Source: an uncultured Holophaga sp.
GTDB lineage: Bacteria > Acidobacteriota > Holophagae > Holophagales > Holophagaceae
DNA length: 64,000 bases
Direction of reading: 5' to 3'
NCBI RefSeq assembly: GCF_963677305.1
Contig: NZ_OY781925.1
Span: 1,389,001-1,453,000, forward strand
The notes beneath the pieces are model-generated. The model was not told where the DNA came from and searched no databases. It saw only the letters and a program-made list of their open reading frames with translations. Shown here piece by piece: positions 1 through 8,326 of this stretch; the stretch's first letter is position 1; each line of letters starts with the position of its first letter. The position numbers were made by a program, and so were the translations under genes.

Positions 1-429
1 CAGGGTGGCGACGAGGGTCATGTAGCGGTGGGAGGCCTGCATCCGGGTCAGGCCCAGCTTCTCCTGGAGCTGGATGTCCGAGACGGGCATGACCACGCTC
101 ACGCGGCTGGGAGCCATGCTCCGGACGAGACCGATGTCCTCCAGGGCGGCCCGGATCCAGAGGGCGGCCTGGGGGAACTCGAGGCCCAGCTCGCGGATCG
201 CCTCCAGGCGGTCGCGCTGGGCTTCGCTGTGGATGAAGAAGTCGGACTCGCGGATCAGACCCTCAGGGCCGCTGATCCGTGAGATGAGACGGAAGATGTC
301 CACGGCCTGGGGTGTAGAGAGGGGGGCCATGGCCTGCAGGCCCTCCCGGAAGGTGGTGTCGGTGATCCAGATCCGTGCGGGATCAAAGGACGGCGACTGG
401 ATGTCGAGCTTGGGGAATTCCGCGACCAT
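1..429 (-). CDS. HMGL-family acyltransferase, NifV/homocitrate synthase-like (partial)
   Basis: The gene enters from the left edge; 143 N-terminal residues are visible. Residues 22-31 read ITDTTFREGL, a variant of the DTTxRDGxQ signature of the homocitrate/isopropylmalate/citramalate/Re-citrate synthase TIM-barrel family, in which the Asp binds the catalytic metal. It is the last visible cistron behind the nif operon, so provision of homocitrate for FeMo-cofactor (NifV role) is a reasonable inference. The signature is atypical (Phe for Leu, Glu for Asp, Leu for Glu) and resembles a divergent branch often annotated only as 2-isopropylmalate synthase-like, so Re-citrate synthase or another condensation is possible. 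The start is an ATG at 427-429 with a weak ribosome site. A 15-bp perfect inverted repeat separates it from the ferredoxin gene. Confidence 0.72.
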   Translation of the reverse strand, partial: MVAEFPKLDIQSPSFDPARIWITDTTFREGLQAMAPLSTPQAVDIFRLISRISGPEGLIRESDFFIHSEAQRDRLEAIRELGLEFPQAALWIRAALEDIGLVRSMAPSRVSVVMPVSDIQLQEKLGLTRMQASHRYMTLVATL

Positions 430-464
430 GGGCACCTGCCGTCTCAAGGAAAATGAAAAGGGGT

Positions 465-518
465 ATTCCGTGTGCCCGGCACAGCACTTACCCAACCCAA
501 CACCCGGGCACACGGAAT
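465..518 (-). terminator. Inverted repeat between fdx and nifV-like gene; terminator or attenuator
   Basis: A perfect 15-bp inverted repeat (arms 465-479 and 504-518, loop 24 nt) is followed on the minus strand by an interrupted T-rich stretch. It could end or attenuate nif transcription before the nifV-like gene, or stabilise the upstream mRNA end. The loop is longer than in a textbook terminator. Confidence 0.55.
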
Positions 519-541
519 CTTCAGGCACTGACCCGTTGGGG

Positions 542-850
542 TCAGGCGATGGTCAGGTCCTCGACCACGGTGCCCTCCTCGAGGGCATCCAGAATGCGGT
601 CGATGGTGTCCTCGCTCTCGACCTTGCCATACCAGATGTTCTCGGGCTGGATGACCATGACGGGCCCGCGGTCGCAGGCCTTCAGACACCCGGCGGAGGT
701 CACCTGGATGCCATCAAGGCCGCGGCCGTTGATCTCGTTCTCCAGGTAACCCAGGAGGTCGATGGCACCCTTCTTGTGGCAGATGCCCTGGGGGGTGCCG
801 CTGGTGCGGAAGCTGCAGCAGACGAGGATTTGGTGCTCAGGTTTTTCCAT
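542..850 (-). CDS. [2Fe-2S] ferredoxin of the thioredoxin-like (Shethna/clostridial) type
   Basis: 102 residues. Cys11/Cys12, Cys24, Cys55 and Cys59 match the spacing of cluster ligands in the thioredoxin-fold [2Fe-2S] ferredoxins of Clostridium pasteurianum and the Azotobacter FeSI (Shethna) protein. Such ferredoxins often sit in nif clusters and serve as electron carriers or as conformational protection partners of nitrogenase. It follows nifB in the same direction, separated by an 87-nt gap holding a 9-bp hairpin, and probably belongs to the nif transcript. It is a soluble cytoplasmic protein without a signal sequence. The family call is firm; whether it donates electrons to NifH, to NifB chemistry or protects nitrogenase cannot be decided from sequence. 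Confidence 0.88.
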   Translation of the reverse strand: MEKPEHQILVCCSFRTSGTPQGICHKKGAIDLLGYLENEINGRGLDGIQVTSAGCLKACDRGPVMVIQPENIWYGKVESEDTIDRILDALEEGTVVEDLTIA

Positions 851-882
851 GGAAGGCTCCTTGTTGGAAGGTTGCGGAGGAG

Positions 883-915
883 GGGAAGGGGCCTGACGCG
901 ATCTGACCCCTTCCC
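883..915 (-). other. Hairpin between nifB and fdx
   Basis: Arms 883-891 and 907-915 form a perfect 9-bp G/C-rich stem in the nifB-fdx gap. No T-tract follows, so an mRNA processing or stability element is more likely than a terminator. Confidence 0.4.
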
Positions 916-937
916 GGGAGGTCCTTTGGGACGGCCA

Positions 938-2218
938 TCAACCGCAGCCGGTGCCGGTGCCGCTGCACTTCTCACCGCACTTGGTGGCGCAGCGGGCCAG
1001 CATGTGGGTGGGGAGCTCATTGGCGAAGAGGGACTTCAGGGCGGCATCCACCAGGCCCTCCAGGACCAGGACCTTGAGACCACTGGCCTCCAGGGCCGTC
1101 TTGGGCATCTCGCCCACGCCGCTGCAGAGCACCATCTGGCAATCTGCGATGCTGGCGGCGAGATCCTTCCAGCGGGACTGGCCACCACCGGGCTCGGGGG
1201 TGGCCCGCTCACCCACCAGGACGAGCTTCTCGCCCTCCATGCGATAGACCCGCAGGCTCTCGGCCTCGCCCAGGTGCTGGTTGACCAGCAGTCCCTCGCG
1301 GGTGGCCACCGCGATGTGCTTCCGCCTGCTGGTGCTGTCGTAGACCAGATCCTCGGGGGGATGAGCGGAGGCCTTGGCGGCCATCATCTCGCGGTGGACC
1401 AGCTCGGTGTCGTCCTTTCCGATGATGCCGGCAGCGTCGGCGCGGCAGCGATTGCAGTGCTCCATCAGGTTCAGGTGCTGGCCGGTCAGGTCCTTGATGT
1501 GGCTCATGAGCTCAGGGGCCGGCTCACCCAGGGAGGCGAAGCTGGAACCGGGGCTGGGGTGCATGGGCATGCAGTTCATGAGGTCGGCACCCAACGCCTT
1601 CACACGGATGGCGATGTCCTCCATGTGGTGCTCGTTGACCCCGGGGATGACGATGGAGTTGATCTTGACGGTGATCCCGGCCTCCTTGAGGGCCCGGATG
1701 GAGGCCTCCTGGCGCTCGAGGAGCACGGTGGCTCCCTCGACGCCGGTGAGGGCACGGCGGCCCACCCGGAACCAGGAGTAGACATGCTGTCCGATCTCGG
1801 GATCCACGGCGTTCACCGTGACCGTGACGTGGCTAACACCCAGGGCCTTGAGGTTGGGGACGTACTGGGGCAGCTCGAGGCCGTTGGTGGCGACGCAGAG
1901 GCTCAACTCGGGGTGGCGGGCGGCCACCAGGCGGAAGGTGTTCAGGGTCTCGTCGGGGTTGGCGAAGGGATCGCCGGGGCCGGCGATGCCGATGACCGAG
2001 AGGTTGGGCAGCTTGTCATACATCCGGTCCACATAGTCCGCCGCCTCCCAGGGGGTCAGCAGGGCGCTGGAGACACCGGGCCGGCTCTCGTTCAGGCAGT
2101 CGAACTTGCGGTCGCAGAAGCGGCACTGCAGGTTGCACTTGGGGGCCACGGGGAGGTGGAGGCGGGAGTGGGAGCCCGCGGCGTGGGCATCGAAACAGGG
2201 GTGGGGGTTCTTGCTCAT
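938..2218 (-). CDS. nifB: Nitrogenase cofactor biosynthesis radical SAM protein NifB
   Basis: 426 residues. The N-terminal radical SAM domain has Cys28, Cys32 and Cys35 in the CxxxCxxC motif that binds the SAM-cleaving [4Fe-4S] cluster. The C-terminal part, from about residue 300, is a NifX-like cofactor-carrier domain, and the protein ends in a Cys-rich tail. NifB fuses two [4Fe-4S] clusters with carbide and sulfide insertion to give NifB-co, the precursor of FeMo-co that is handed to NifEN. The start ATG has a GAGG site and lies 7 nt behind the nifN stop. This is the two-domain form common in diazotrophic bacteria. Confidence 0.97.
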   Translation of the reverse strand: MSKNPHPCFDAHAAGSHSRLHLPVAPKCNLQCRFCDRKFDCLNESRPGVSSALLTPWEAADYVDRMYDKLPNLSVIGIAGPGDPFANPDETLNTFRLVAARHPELSLCVATNGLELPQYVPNLKALGVSHVTVTVNAVDPEIGQHVYSWFRVGRRALTGVEGATVLLERQEASIRALKEAGITVKINSIVIPGVNEHHMEDIAIRVKALGADLMNCMPMHPSPGSSFASLGEPAPELMSHIKDLTGQHLNLMEHCNRCRADAAGIIGKDDTELVHREMMAAKASAHPPEDLVYDSTSRRKHIAVATREGLLVNQHLGEAESLRVYRMEGEKLVLVGERATPEPGGGQSRWKDLAASIADCQMVLCSGVGEMPKTALEASGLKVLVLEGLVDAALKSLFANELPTHMLARCATKCGEKCSGTGTGCG

Positions 2219-2225
2219 GGTCGCC

Positions 2226-3608
2226 TCACATGTAGGAATAGCCCAGGCCCGTGGTTTCCTGGGTGTGGGAGAGGAGGGTGTTCACCAGATCGTCGAAGAG
2301 GCGCTGGGTGCCTTCGTAGCCCATCAGGCGGAGCCTGGGGGCGCCGAAGCGGTCATGGATGGGGAAGCCCACCCGGACGAGGGGGACACCGAGCCGCTTG
2401 GCGGCCTTGTAGCCCTTGCTGTTGCCCATCATGAAGTCCACGCCAGCCTGGGCGGTGGCCTGCTCGATGTGGTCGAAATCGGTGTCGGACATCACGTGGA
2501 TGCCCTTTTCGTCGAGATCGGGGATCAGCTCCTTCAGGGTCTCCCGGAAGGCGTTGACCGGACCTCCCGCGGCGCAGACCACCGGGGTCACGCCGATTTC
2601 CAGGAGGAAGAGCGTCAGGGTCGCCACCAGGTCGGCTTCGCCGTAGACGGCAGCGCGCTTGCCGGAGACGTACTTGTGGCCATCGGCATAGGCATCGATG
2701 AGGCGGCCGCGCTCGGCCATGAGTTCCGCGGGGAGCTCACAGCCGCCGAGCCTCTGGAGTTCGCTGAGGAAGCGGTCCGTAGCGCCGATGCCCACCGGGG
2801 CGCCCAGCATGGTCCGCTTGACGGCACGGTTCTCTTCCAGCCAGAGGGCCGCGGAGTCAGCCGGAGTCATGGTGTGGCTCAGTTCCAGGGAGCAGGAGGC
2901 CTCGCCCATGGCCTTGATGGCAGCCAGGGGGGTGCCCCCGGAGGGGATCCGCTCGTAACTGGACCAGAGGCCGCCATCAAGGGTTTCGGAGTAGTCCGGG
3001 AGCACCACCGGCTCCAGGCCGAAGACGGGCAGGAGCTTCTTGAGCCACCGCAGGTCCGCAGGGGAAGCCATGCCGGGGAAGACGTTGATACGGCGGTTGA
3101 AGGTCTCGTGGGCCTCCTCGGTGAGGCTGCTGACCAGGGATCTCACGGCACGGTTGAAGCCGTCAGCGTGACTGCCGCAGTAGCTGGGGGTGGAGACGTT
3201 CAGGACCTTGCAGGTCTCCTCAGGGTTGGCGGGAACCCGATCCCGGAGGATGCCGACGACATCATCGCCGATGGTCTCCGAGAGGCAGGTGGTGGCCACG
3301 CCGATCATCTGGGGGCTGTACTGCCTGGACACGTTGTCGAGACCGGCCAGGAGGTTGGACTTGCCGCCGAAGACGGCGGTTTCTTCCGTGAAGCTGGAGG
3401 AGGCCACATCGATGGGCTCGCGGAAGTGGCTGATCAGGTAGCGGCGGATGTAGGTGGCGCAGCCCTGGGAGCCGTGCAGCATGGTGACGGCACCCTCGAC
3501 GCCCTTGAAGGCCAGGCAGGCCCCGAGGGGTGAACAGAGACGGCAGGCGTCCTGGGTGACTTCGCGGCCGGGTTCGGTGCTCGGCTTGGCGATGGTGCTC
3601 TTGCTCAT
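2226..3608 (-). CDS. nifN: Nitrogenase FeMo-cofactor scaffold subunit NifN
   Basis: 460 residues of the nitrogenase component 1 superfamily. The N-terminal part keeps a CRLCSPLGA segment, the HGSQGC motif and TTCLSETIGDD, which resemble cluster-binding segments of NifK. Its place after NifE marks it as NifN. NifE and NifN form the tetrameric scaffold on which NifB-co matures into FeMo-co. Its ATG overlaps the nifE stop (ATGA), so the two subunits are translationally coupled. The 7-nt distance to nifB puts all three cofactor genes on one transcript. Length is normal. Confidence 0.95.
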   Translation of the reverse strand: MSKSTIAKPSTEPGREVTQDACRLCSPLGACLAFKGVEGAVTMLHGSQGCATYIRRYLISHFREPIDVASSSFTEETAVFGGKSNLLAGLDNVSRQYSPQMIGVATTCLSETIGDDVVGILRDRVPANPEETCKVLNVSTPSYCGSHADGFNRAVRSLVSSLTEEAHETFNRRINVFPGMASPADLRWLKKLLPVFGLEPVVLPDYSETLDGGLWSSYERIPSGGTPLAAIKAMGEASCSLELSHTMTPADSAALWLEENRAVKRTMLGAPVGIGATDRFLSELQRLGGCELPAELMAERGRLIDAYADGHKYVSGKRAAVYGEADLVATLTLFLLEIGVTPVVCAAGGPVNAFRETLKELIPDLDEKGIHVMSDTDFDHIEQATAQAGVDFMMGNSKGYKAAKRLGVPLVRVGFPIHDRFGAPRLRLMGYEGTQRLFDDLVNTLLSHTQETTGLGYSYM

Positions 3609-5068
3609 GCCTTCACCCCCCCGTTGAAGCGTGGCGCGAACTTCCAGATGGGGCTCATGACGGAGGCGTGGACCTCCTTGGCGAAGGCGACCATGCCCTC
3701 GAAGCCGGCCAGGGGGATCTTCCGCTCATGGTTGTGATCACAGAAGGCGACGCCCAGTTTGTAAGCCAGGGGGCGCTCCTTCACACCGCCGATCAGGAGA
3801 TCGACCTTCTTCTCAAGCATGTACTTGCAGAGTTCCACGGGATTGGTGTCGTCGACGATGACAGCGCCTTCGTCGCAGATCTCCGTAAGGGTTTCATAGT
3901 CATCCTTGTTGCCGGTCTGGGAACCGGCGAGGACGACCTTCATGCCGATGTGGCGCAGGGCCACGATCAGCGAAAAGGCCTTGAAGGCACCGCCCACATA
4001 GATGGCGGCGGTCTTGCCCTCCAGGTCCTTGCGGTAGCTTTCGAGTTGGGGCAGGAGGACGGCGATCTCCTCGGACACCAGCTTCTGGGTCCGCTTCATG
4101 ATCTCCTTGTCATCCTTGAAGGCATCGGCCACGGCGTAGAGGGCCTTGGAGACATCCTCGATGCCGAAGAAGGAGACCCGCACGTAGGGGATGCCGTATT
4201 CCGTCTCCATCTTCTTGGCGAGGGAGGTGATGGAGCCGGAGCACTGGACCAGGTTCAGGGCGGCGTTCTTGGCCTGGCGGATCTCATCGATCCGGCCGTC
4301 CCCGGTGAAGGTGGAAACCACCTCGACGCCCATCTTCCGGAAGTATTCCTTCAGGATCCAGGCTTCACCGGCGATGTTGAACTCGCCCAGGATGTTGATG
4401 GAGTGGGGACGGGTCTTGACCCTGGACGAAGGGGCCTGCTCGCTCGCGGAGCTCGCTGTGCGTCCCCCTCGTGCTCCCCGCGAGGAATCCGGGCCGAGCC
4501 CGTCTTCCTCGCCTGTGGCCACATCAGAGTCGACGATACGCCACAGGGCGTCGCAGGCGGCCTTGTAGCCGTCTTTCTTGGTGCCCTTGAAGCCCTCCGA
4601 GTGGACGGCGATCACGGGAATGCCGCACTCCTTCGTCATCTTGGCGGCGACGGCGTCCACATCGTCACCGATGAGACCCACGACGCAGGTGCCGTAGACG
4701 AAGGCGGCTTTGGGCTTGTGGCGGGCGATCAGCTGGCGCAGGGCGGCCTCCAGCTTCTTCTCTCCACCGTAGATGATGTCAGTCTCCCTCAGGTCGGTGC
4801 TGAAGCTCGTGCGATGGAGCTCAGGACCCGAGGACCGGGATCCGCGGATGTCCCAGGTGTAGGCGGCGCACCCGATCGGTCCATGGACGATGTGGAGGGC
4901 ATCGGCGATGGGATAGAGCACGACGCGTGAACCGCAGAACACGCATGCCCTCTGGCTCACCGCGCCTGAGAGGCTGGGCTTGCCGCAGGCGATTTCAAAA
5001 TCCGCTGGCTCCGAGCCCTTTTCGAAGACCTGGCGGCGTCTTTCGTCGAGCAGTTTGAGGCCAGTCAT
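3605..5068 (-). CDS. nifE: Nitrogenase FeMo-cofactor scaffold subunit NifE with an in-frame insertion
   Basis: 487 residues from the second of two close ATGs. The ATG at 5068 has AAGGA at proper spacing, whereas the ATG at 5074 directly abuts that motif. Cluster-binding segments (ACVFCG, HGPIGCAAY, YGTCVVGLIGDD) and the INILGEFN block are all present, so this is a NifE. Between WRIVDSD and the TRPHSINILGEFN block lies a Ser/Arg/Gly-rich stretch of about 37 residues (183-219). It replaces what is normally a short linker and looks like an inserted palindromic DNA element that keeps the frame. The 3' end is coupled to nifN. A strong inverted repeat sits between nifK and this gene. Confidence 0.95.
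   Translation of the reverse strand: MTGLKLLDERRRQVFEKGSEPADFEIACGKPSLSGAVSQRACVFCGSRVVLYPIADALHIVHGPIGCAAYTWDIRGSRSSGPELHRTSFSTDLRETDIIYGGEKKLEAALRQLIARHKPKAAFVYGTCVVGLIGDDVDAVAAKMTKECGIPVIAVHSEGFKGTKKDGYKAACDALWRIVDSDVATGEEDGLGPDSSRGARGGRTASSASEQAPSSRVKTRPHSINILGEFNIAGEAWILKEYFRKMGVEVVSTFTGDGRIDEIRQAKNAALNLVQCSGSITSLAKKMETEYGIPYVRVSFFGIEDVSKALYAVADAFKDDKEIMKRTQKLVSEEIAVLLPQLESYRKDLEGKTAAIYVGGAFKAFSLIVALRHIGMKVVLAGSQTGNKDDYETLTEICDEGAVIVDDTNPVELCKYMLEKKVDLLIGGVKERPLAYKLGVAFCDHNHERKIPLAGFEGMVAFAKEVHASVMSPIWKFAPRFNGGVKA
4412..4522. repeat. GC-rich palindromic insertion inside nifE
   Basis: This 111-bp stretch codes for a low-complexity Ser/Arg/Gly/Ala segment absent from the usual NifE linker. 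It contains short self-complementary blocks: CTCGCG at 4440-4445 pairing with CGCGAG nearby, and GAGGAA with TTCCTC enclosing GGGC/GCCC. The arrangement resembles in-frame palindromic elements such as those described in Rickettsia genes. That the block was inserted is inferred from the family comparison I remember, not from an alignment. Confidence 0.5.
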
Positions 5069-5085
5069 AACCATTCCTTAAAAGA

Positions 5086-5130
5086 CGCAGGGGCACAGAG
5101 TGGGAGGTCGTCCTAATCCGTGCCCCTGCG
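5086..5130 (-). terminator. Strong inverted repeat between nifK and nifE
   Basis: A perfect 11-bp stem (arms 5086-5096 and 5120-5130) is followed on the minus strand by TCTTTT, then directly by the nifE ribosome site. It is a plausible partial terminator or mRNA-end stabiliser, which would keep nifHDK transcripts in excess of nifENB. Confidence 0.6.
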
Positions 5131-5147
5131 GTAAAGCAAGTGAGGCG

Positions 5148-6530
5148 TTACATCACAAGTTCGAAGCTCTCTTCAGGCGCATCACGGTCCTGGCGGTCCA
5201 TGAGGACACCGAGGATCTTCTCCAGGAGGCGGATGGCCCCCTTGTAGCCCAGGGTGGGCATGTACTGGTGGCCGACCCGGTCGATGATGGGGAAGCCGAA
5301 GCGCACGAGGGGGGTGTCCTCGTCCCGGGCGATGTACTTGCAGTGGGTGTTGCCCATGATCAGGTCGACGGGCTCCTGCTTGATCCACTGGTGAAGCTGG
5401 AAGAGGTCGGTGGGGACCTTGAGGTTCACCGGACGGCCCATCTTGGCCAGGGAGGCCTCGAAACGGGCGGGGATCTTCTTGCCGGGGGTGCCGGTCACGA
5501 TGTGGACGGGCTTCATGTCCATGCTGACCAGGAACTCCACCAGGGACACCAGGTGGTCGGGATCACCGGCGATGGCGACCTTCTTGCCATAGGTGTACTG
5601 GTGCATGTCGGTCATCATGTCCAGGAGCTGGCCGCGCTCGCGGGTGATGCTCTCGGGGACGGTGACACCGGCCACCTTGCGGAGAGTATCGATGAAGCGG
5701 TCCGTGGCCTGCAGGCCGATGGGGAGCTCCAGGTTGTGACAGGGCACCTTGCACTTGGTGTCGAGGGCCTTGGCCGCAGCACTGGAGGCCGTGGGGCCCA
5801 GAGCCAGGGTGGCGACACTGTCACCAGTGGCCTTCAGCTGCTCGATGGTGGTGCCACCGGCAGGATACATGTGGAACTTGCCCGTCATCGGGGTGTTGGT
5901 CACATTGCTGGTGTCGGGGAAGAGGATGGTCTTGACGCCCATTTCACCGGCCAGACGCTTGAGCTCCTCCATGTCGGAGGGATCGACGAAGCCGGGGATG
6001 ATGTTGACGACGTTGTCCTTGACCTCCTTGGTGCTCTCCGACAGGGAGGTCACCATGCTCTTCACCATGTTGGACCAGCCGGTGATGTGGCTGCCCACGT
6101 AGCTGGGGGTGCTGGCATTGATGACCAGCTTGCCCTCGGGGATCTTCCCGGTCTCCTGGGCCTTGGCACTGATCTGCTTGCAGTCGTCACCGATGGTCTC
6201 GGAGAGGCAGGTGGTGTGGATGGCGATGATGTCGGGGTTGTAGACGGTGAAGATGTTCCCGATGGCTTCCAGCAGGTTGGCCTGGCCGCCGAACACCGAG
6301 GCGCCCTCCGTGAACGCCGAGGTGGCGGCCATGATGGGTTCCTTGAAGTGGCGGGTCAGCATGCTGCGGTGGTAGGAGCAGCAGCCCTGGGAGCCATGGC
6401 TGTGGGGCAGGCACTTGTGGATGCCGAGGGCGGCATACATGGCCCCGATGGGCTGACAGGTCTTGGCGGGGTTGATGGTCAGGGCCTCGCGCTCGACGAT
6501 CGGTTCGGCAGTGGTGTGTCGCAGTAGCAT
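5148..6530 (-). CDS. nifK: Nitrogenase MoFe protein beta subunit NifK (short N-terminal type)
   Basis: 460 residues from the ATG at 6528-6530, which has a GGAGAG site; a TTG codon further up that overlaps the nifD stop is less likely. P-cluster ligands are Cys25, Cys50 and Cys108, which correspond to Cys70, Cys95 and Cys153 of Azotobacter NifK. The N-terminus is therefore about 45 residues shorter, as in clostridial-type nitrogenases. NifK forms the alpha2beta2 MoFe protein with NifD and holds the P-cluster at the subunit interface. It lies 14 nt behind nifD. No truncation or missing ligand is seen. Confidence 0.97.
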   Translation of the reverse strand: MLLRHTTAEPIVEREALTINPAKTCQPIGAMYAALGIHKCLPHSHGSQGCCSYHRSMLTRHFKEPIMAATSAFTEGASVFGGQANLLEAIGNIFTVYNPDIIAIHTTCLSETIGDDCKQISAKAQETGKIPEGKLVINASTPSYVGSHITGWSNMVKSMVTSLSESTKEVKDNVVNIIPGFVDPSDMEELKRLAGEMGVKTILFPDTSNVTNTPMTGKFHMYPAGGTTIEQLKATGDSVATLALGPTASSAAAKALDTKCKVPCHNLELPIGLQATDRFIDTLRKVAGVTVPESITRERGQLLDMMTDMHQYTYGKKVAIAGDPDHLVSLVEFLVSMDMKPVHIVTGTPGKKIPARFEASLAKMGRPVNLKVPTDLFQLHQWIKQEPVDLIMGNTHCKYIARDEDTPLVRFGFPIIDRVGHQYMPTLGYKGAIRLLEKILGVLMDRQDRDAPEESFELVM

Positions 6531-6544
6531 GTTTCTCTCCGTTC

Positions 6545-8191
6545 TCAACCGGCGTAGGCGTAGGAAGCGCTCAGCTCAGGGCTGGACTGCCAGGGGGCCT
6601 TGATCAGGCTCCAGGGGGTGGCGTTCACGAGACGGTCGATTTCGGCGTAGAAGTTGATGGCGCCCTTGAAACCGGCGTAGGGGCCGCTGTAGTCGTAGCT
6701 GTGGAGCTGCTTGAGGGGCACGCCGCTCTTCTGGATGACGTACTTTTCCTTGATGCCGGCGCCGAAGAGGGCGGGCTTGGCCTTCTCGATCAGAACCTCG
6801 GCCTCGTGGTGGTTGAGGTCGTCGATGATCAGGGTGCCGGCCTTCATCTCGGGCATCATGCCTTCGTAGCCGTTCATCTCGATGCCCATCTCCAGGAGCT
6901 CGGCCTTGCGCTCGGGGCTGAGACGCTGCTGGTAGAGCGCAGGATCCTGCTCGACTTCGATCTCCTCGATATTGCGGCTGTCGGCGTCGATCTTGATGGT
7001 GGGGATGACGTGGCGGCCTTCGTAGTCATCGCGGTGGGCGAACTCGTAGCCAGCGCTGATGGTGGGCATGCCCAGCTCGCCGAAGAGGTCCTGGTAGTGG
7101 TGGGCACGGGAGCCGCCCACGAAGAGGACCACGGACTTGCCGTCGGTGTGGGGCTTGTGCTCCGCGAGGGAGGCCTTGACGTCCACCATCTCCTCGGCGA
7201 TCACAGCCTCGACGCGATCGATGAGCTCCTGGTCGCCGTAGTACTGGGCGATCTTGCGCAGGGACTTGGCGGAGGCCTCGGCCCCGATGAAGTTCACCTT
7301 GAACCAGGGAATGCCATACTTGGTCTCCATCATGTCGGCCATGTAGTTGATGGAGCGGTGGCACATGACCAGGTTCAGATCCACGTTGTGGGCGGAGGTG
7401 AACTCGTCATAGGTGGAGTTGCCGGAGAAGGTGGCCTGCAGGGTGATGCCGCACTTCTCGAAGACGCGCTCCAGCTCGAAGGCGTCACCACCGATGTTGT
7501 ACTCGCCCAGGAGGTTCACGCGGTACTTGCCGGGCTTTTTGAGGTCGCCCAGGCCGAGGACGTCCGTGAACACCTTGTTGTTGGCGATGTGGTGGCCAGC
7601 GGACTGGGAGACGCCCTTGTAACCCTCACAGCTGAATCCGAAGATGTTGACATCGGGATACTTGGCTTCCATCTCGCGGGCAACGGCGTGAACGTCGTCA
7701 CCGATCAGGCCCACAGGGCAGGTGGAGAAGATGTCGAGGGCCCGGGGCTTGAAGATGGCGATGGCCTCGTCAATGGCCTTCTTGAGCTTCTTCTCGCCGC
7801 CGTAGATGATGTCCTCCTCCTGCATGTCCGTGCTGAAGCAGTAGGTCATGTAGTTGGGATCTTCATCGGTGACGGGGCGGGTCTGGTTGCGCCGGGTCAG
7901 CCAGGCATAGTAGCTGCAGCCGATGGGACCGTGGACGATGTGGAGGATGTCCCGGGTGGGACCGAGCACCACGCCCTTGCACCCTGCGTAGGCACAGCCG
8001 CGCATGCTGAGGATGCCGGGGATGGTGCGCGCGTTGGAGAGGATCTCAGGAGTGGTGGGGAGACCGTTCGGGGAGGTCTCTTCCTTGAGGTTGTTGATGA
8101 TGATCTGCTTTTCGCGCTTCCGGGCGACCTTCGCAGGGTAGGCCTTGAGCAACTCCTTCTTCAGTTCTTCTGGGGAGAGCTTGGCGGACAT
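6545..8191 (-). CDS. nifD: Nitrogenase MoFe protein alpha subunit NifD (with clostridial-type insertion)
   Basis: 548 residues. P-cluster ligands are Cys66, Cys92 and Cys158; FeMo-co ligands are Cys277 and His497; the substrate-pocket residues Gln196 and His200 are also present. These match Azotobacter Cys62/88/154, Cys275/His442 and Gln191/His195. The interval between the two cofactor ligands is about 53 residues longer than in Azotobacter, placing the protein with the clostridial-type molybdenum nitrogenases. Together with NifK it reduces N2 with electrons from NifH. The ATG has a clear AGGAG site. A long-range inverted repeat lies in its leader, behind nifI2. Confidence 0.98.
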   Translation of the reverse strand: MSAKLSPEELKKELLKAYPAKVARKREKQIIINNLKEETSPNGLPTTPEILSNARTIPGILSMRGCAYAGCKGVVLGPTRDILHIVHGPIGCSYYAWLTRRNQTRPVTDEDPNYMTYCFSTDMQEEDIIYGGEKKLKKAIDEAIAIFKPRALDIFSTCPVGLIGDDVHAVAREMEAKYPDVNIFGFSCEGYKGVSQSAGHHIANNKVFTDVLGLGDLKKPGKYRVNLLGEYNIGGDAFELERVFEKCGITLQATFSGNSTYDEFTSAHNVDLNLVMCHRSINYMADMMETKYGIPWFKVNFIGAEASAKSLRKIAQYYGDQELIDRVEAVIAEEMVDVKASLAEHKPHTDGKSVVLFVGGSRAHHYQDLFGELGMPTISAGYEFAHRDDYEGRHVIPTIKIDADSRNIEEIEVEQDPALYQQRLSPERKAELLEMGIEMNGYEGMMPEMKAGTLIIDDLNHHEAEVLIEKAKPALFGAGIKEKYVIQKSGVPLKQLHSYDYSGPYAGFKGAINFYAEIDRLVNATPWSLIKAPWQSSPELSASYAYAG

Positions 8192-8228
8192 GGTGACTCC
8201 TGTTCGTATGCGGTTCTGGGTGGTAAAG

Positions 8229-8316
8229 CACCACGGGGTGCGGACGCTGTTGCGGGGCGCGGACCTGGCTGCGAGGAAGGGTGCCGGGTGTCCTCCGCGA
8301 CCGGGGCCCCGTGGTG
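8229..8316 (-). other. Long-range inverted repeat in the nifI2-nifD gap
   Basis: The perfect 10-bp arms CACCACGGGG (8229-8238) and CCCCGTGGTG (8307-8316) enclose 68 nt of GC-rich sequence. The element fills the 135-nt gap between nifI2 and nifD and may form a leader structure ahead of the nifD ribosome site. Confidence 0.4.
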
Positions 8317-8326
8317 AGCTTCTGGG

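Noticed and set aside
74-2434. Very long plus-strand open frame opposite the nifV-like, fdx and nifB genes
   Set aside because: Its product is low-complexity and matches the reverse complement of conserved nif genes; it is a high-GC shadow frame. Many similar frames oppose nifD, nifK, ppdK and the trp genes.
6531-6548. TTG start of nifK overlapping the nifD stop
   Set aside because: The ATG six codons later has a proper GGAGAG site.
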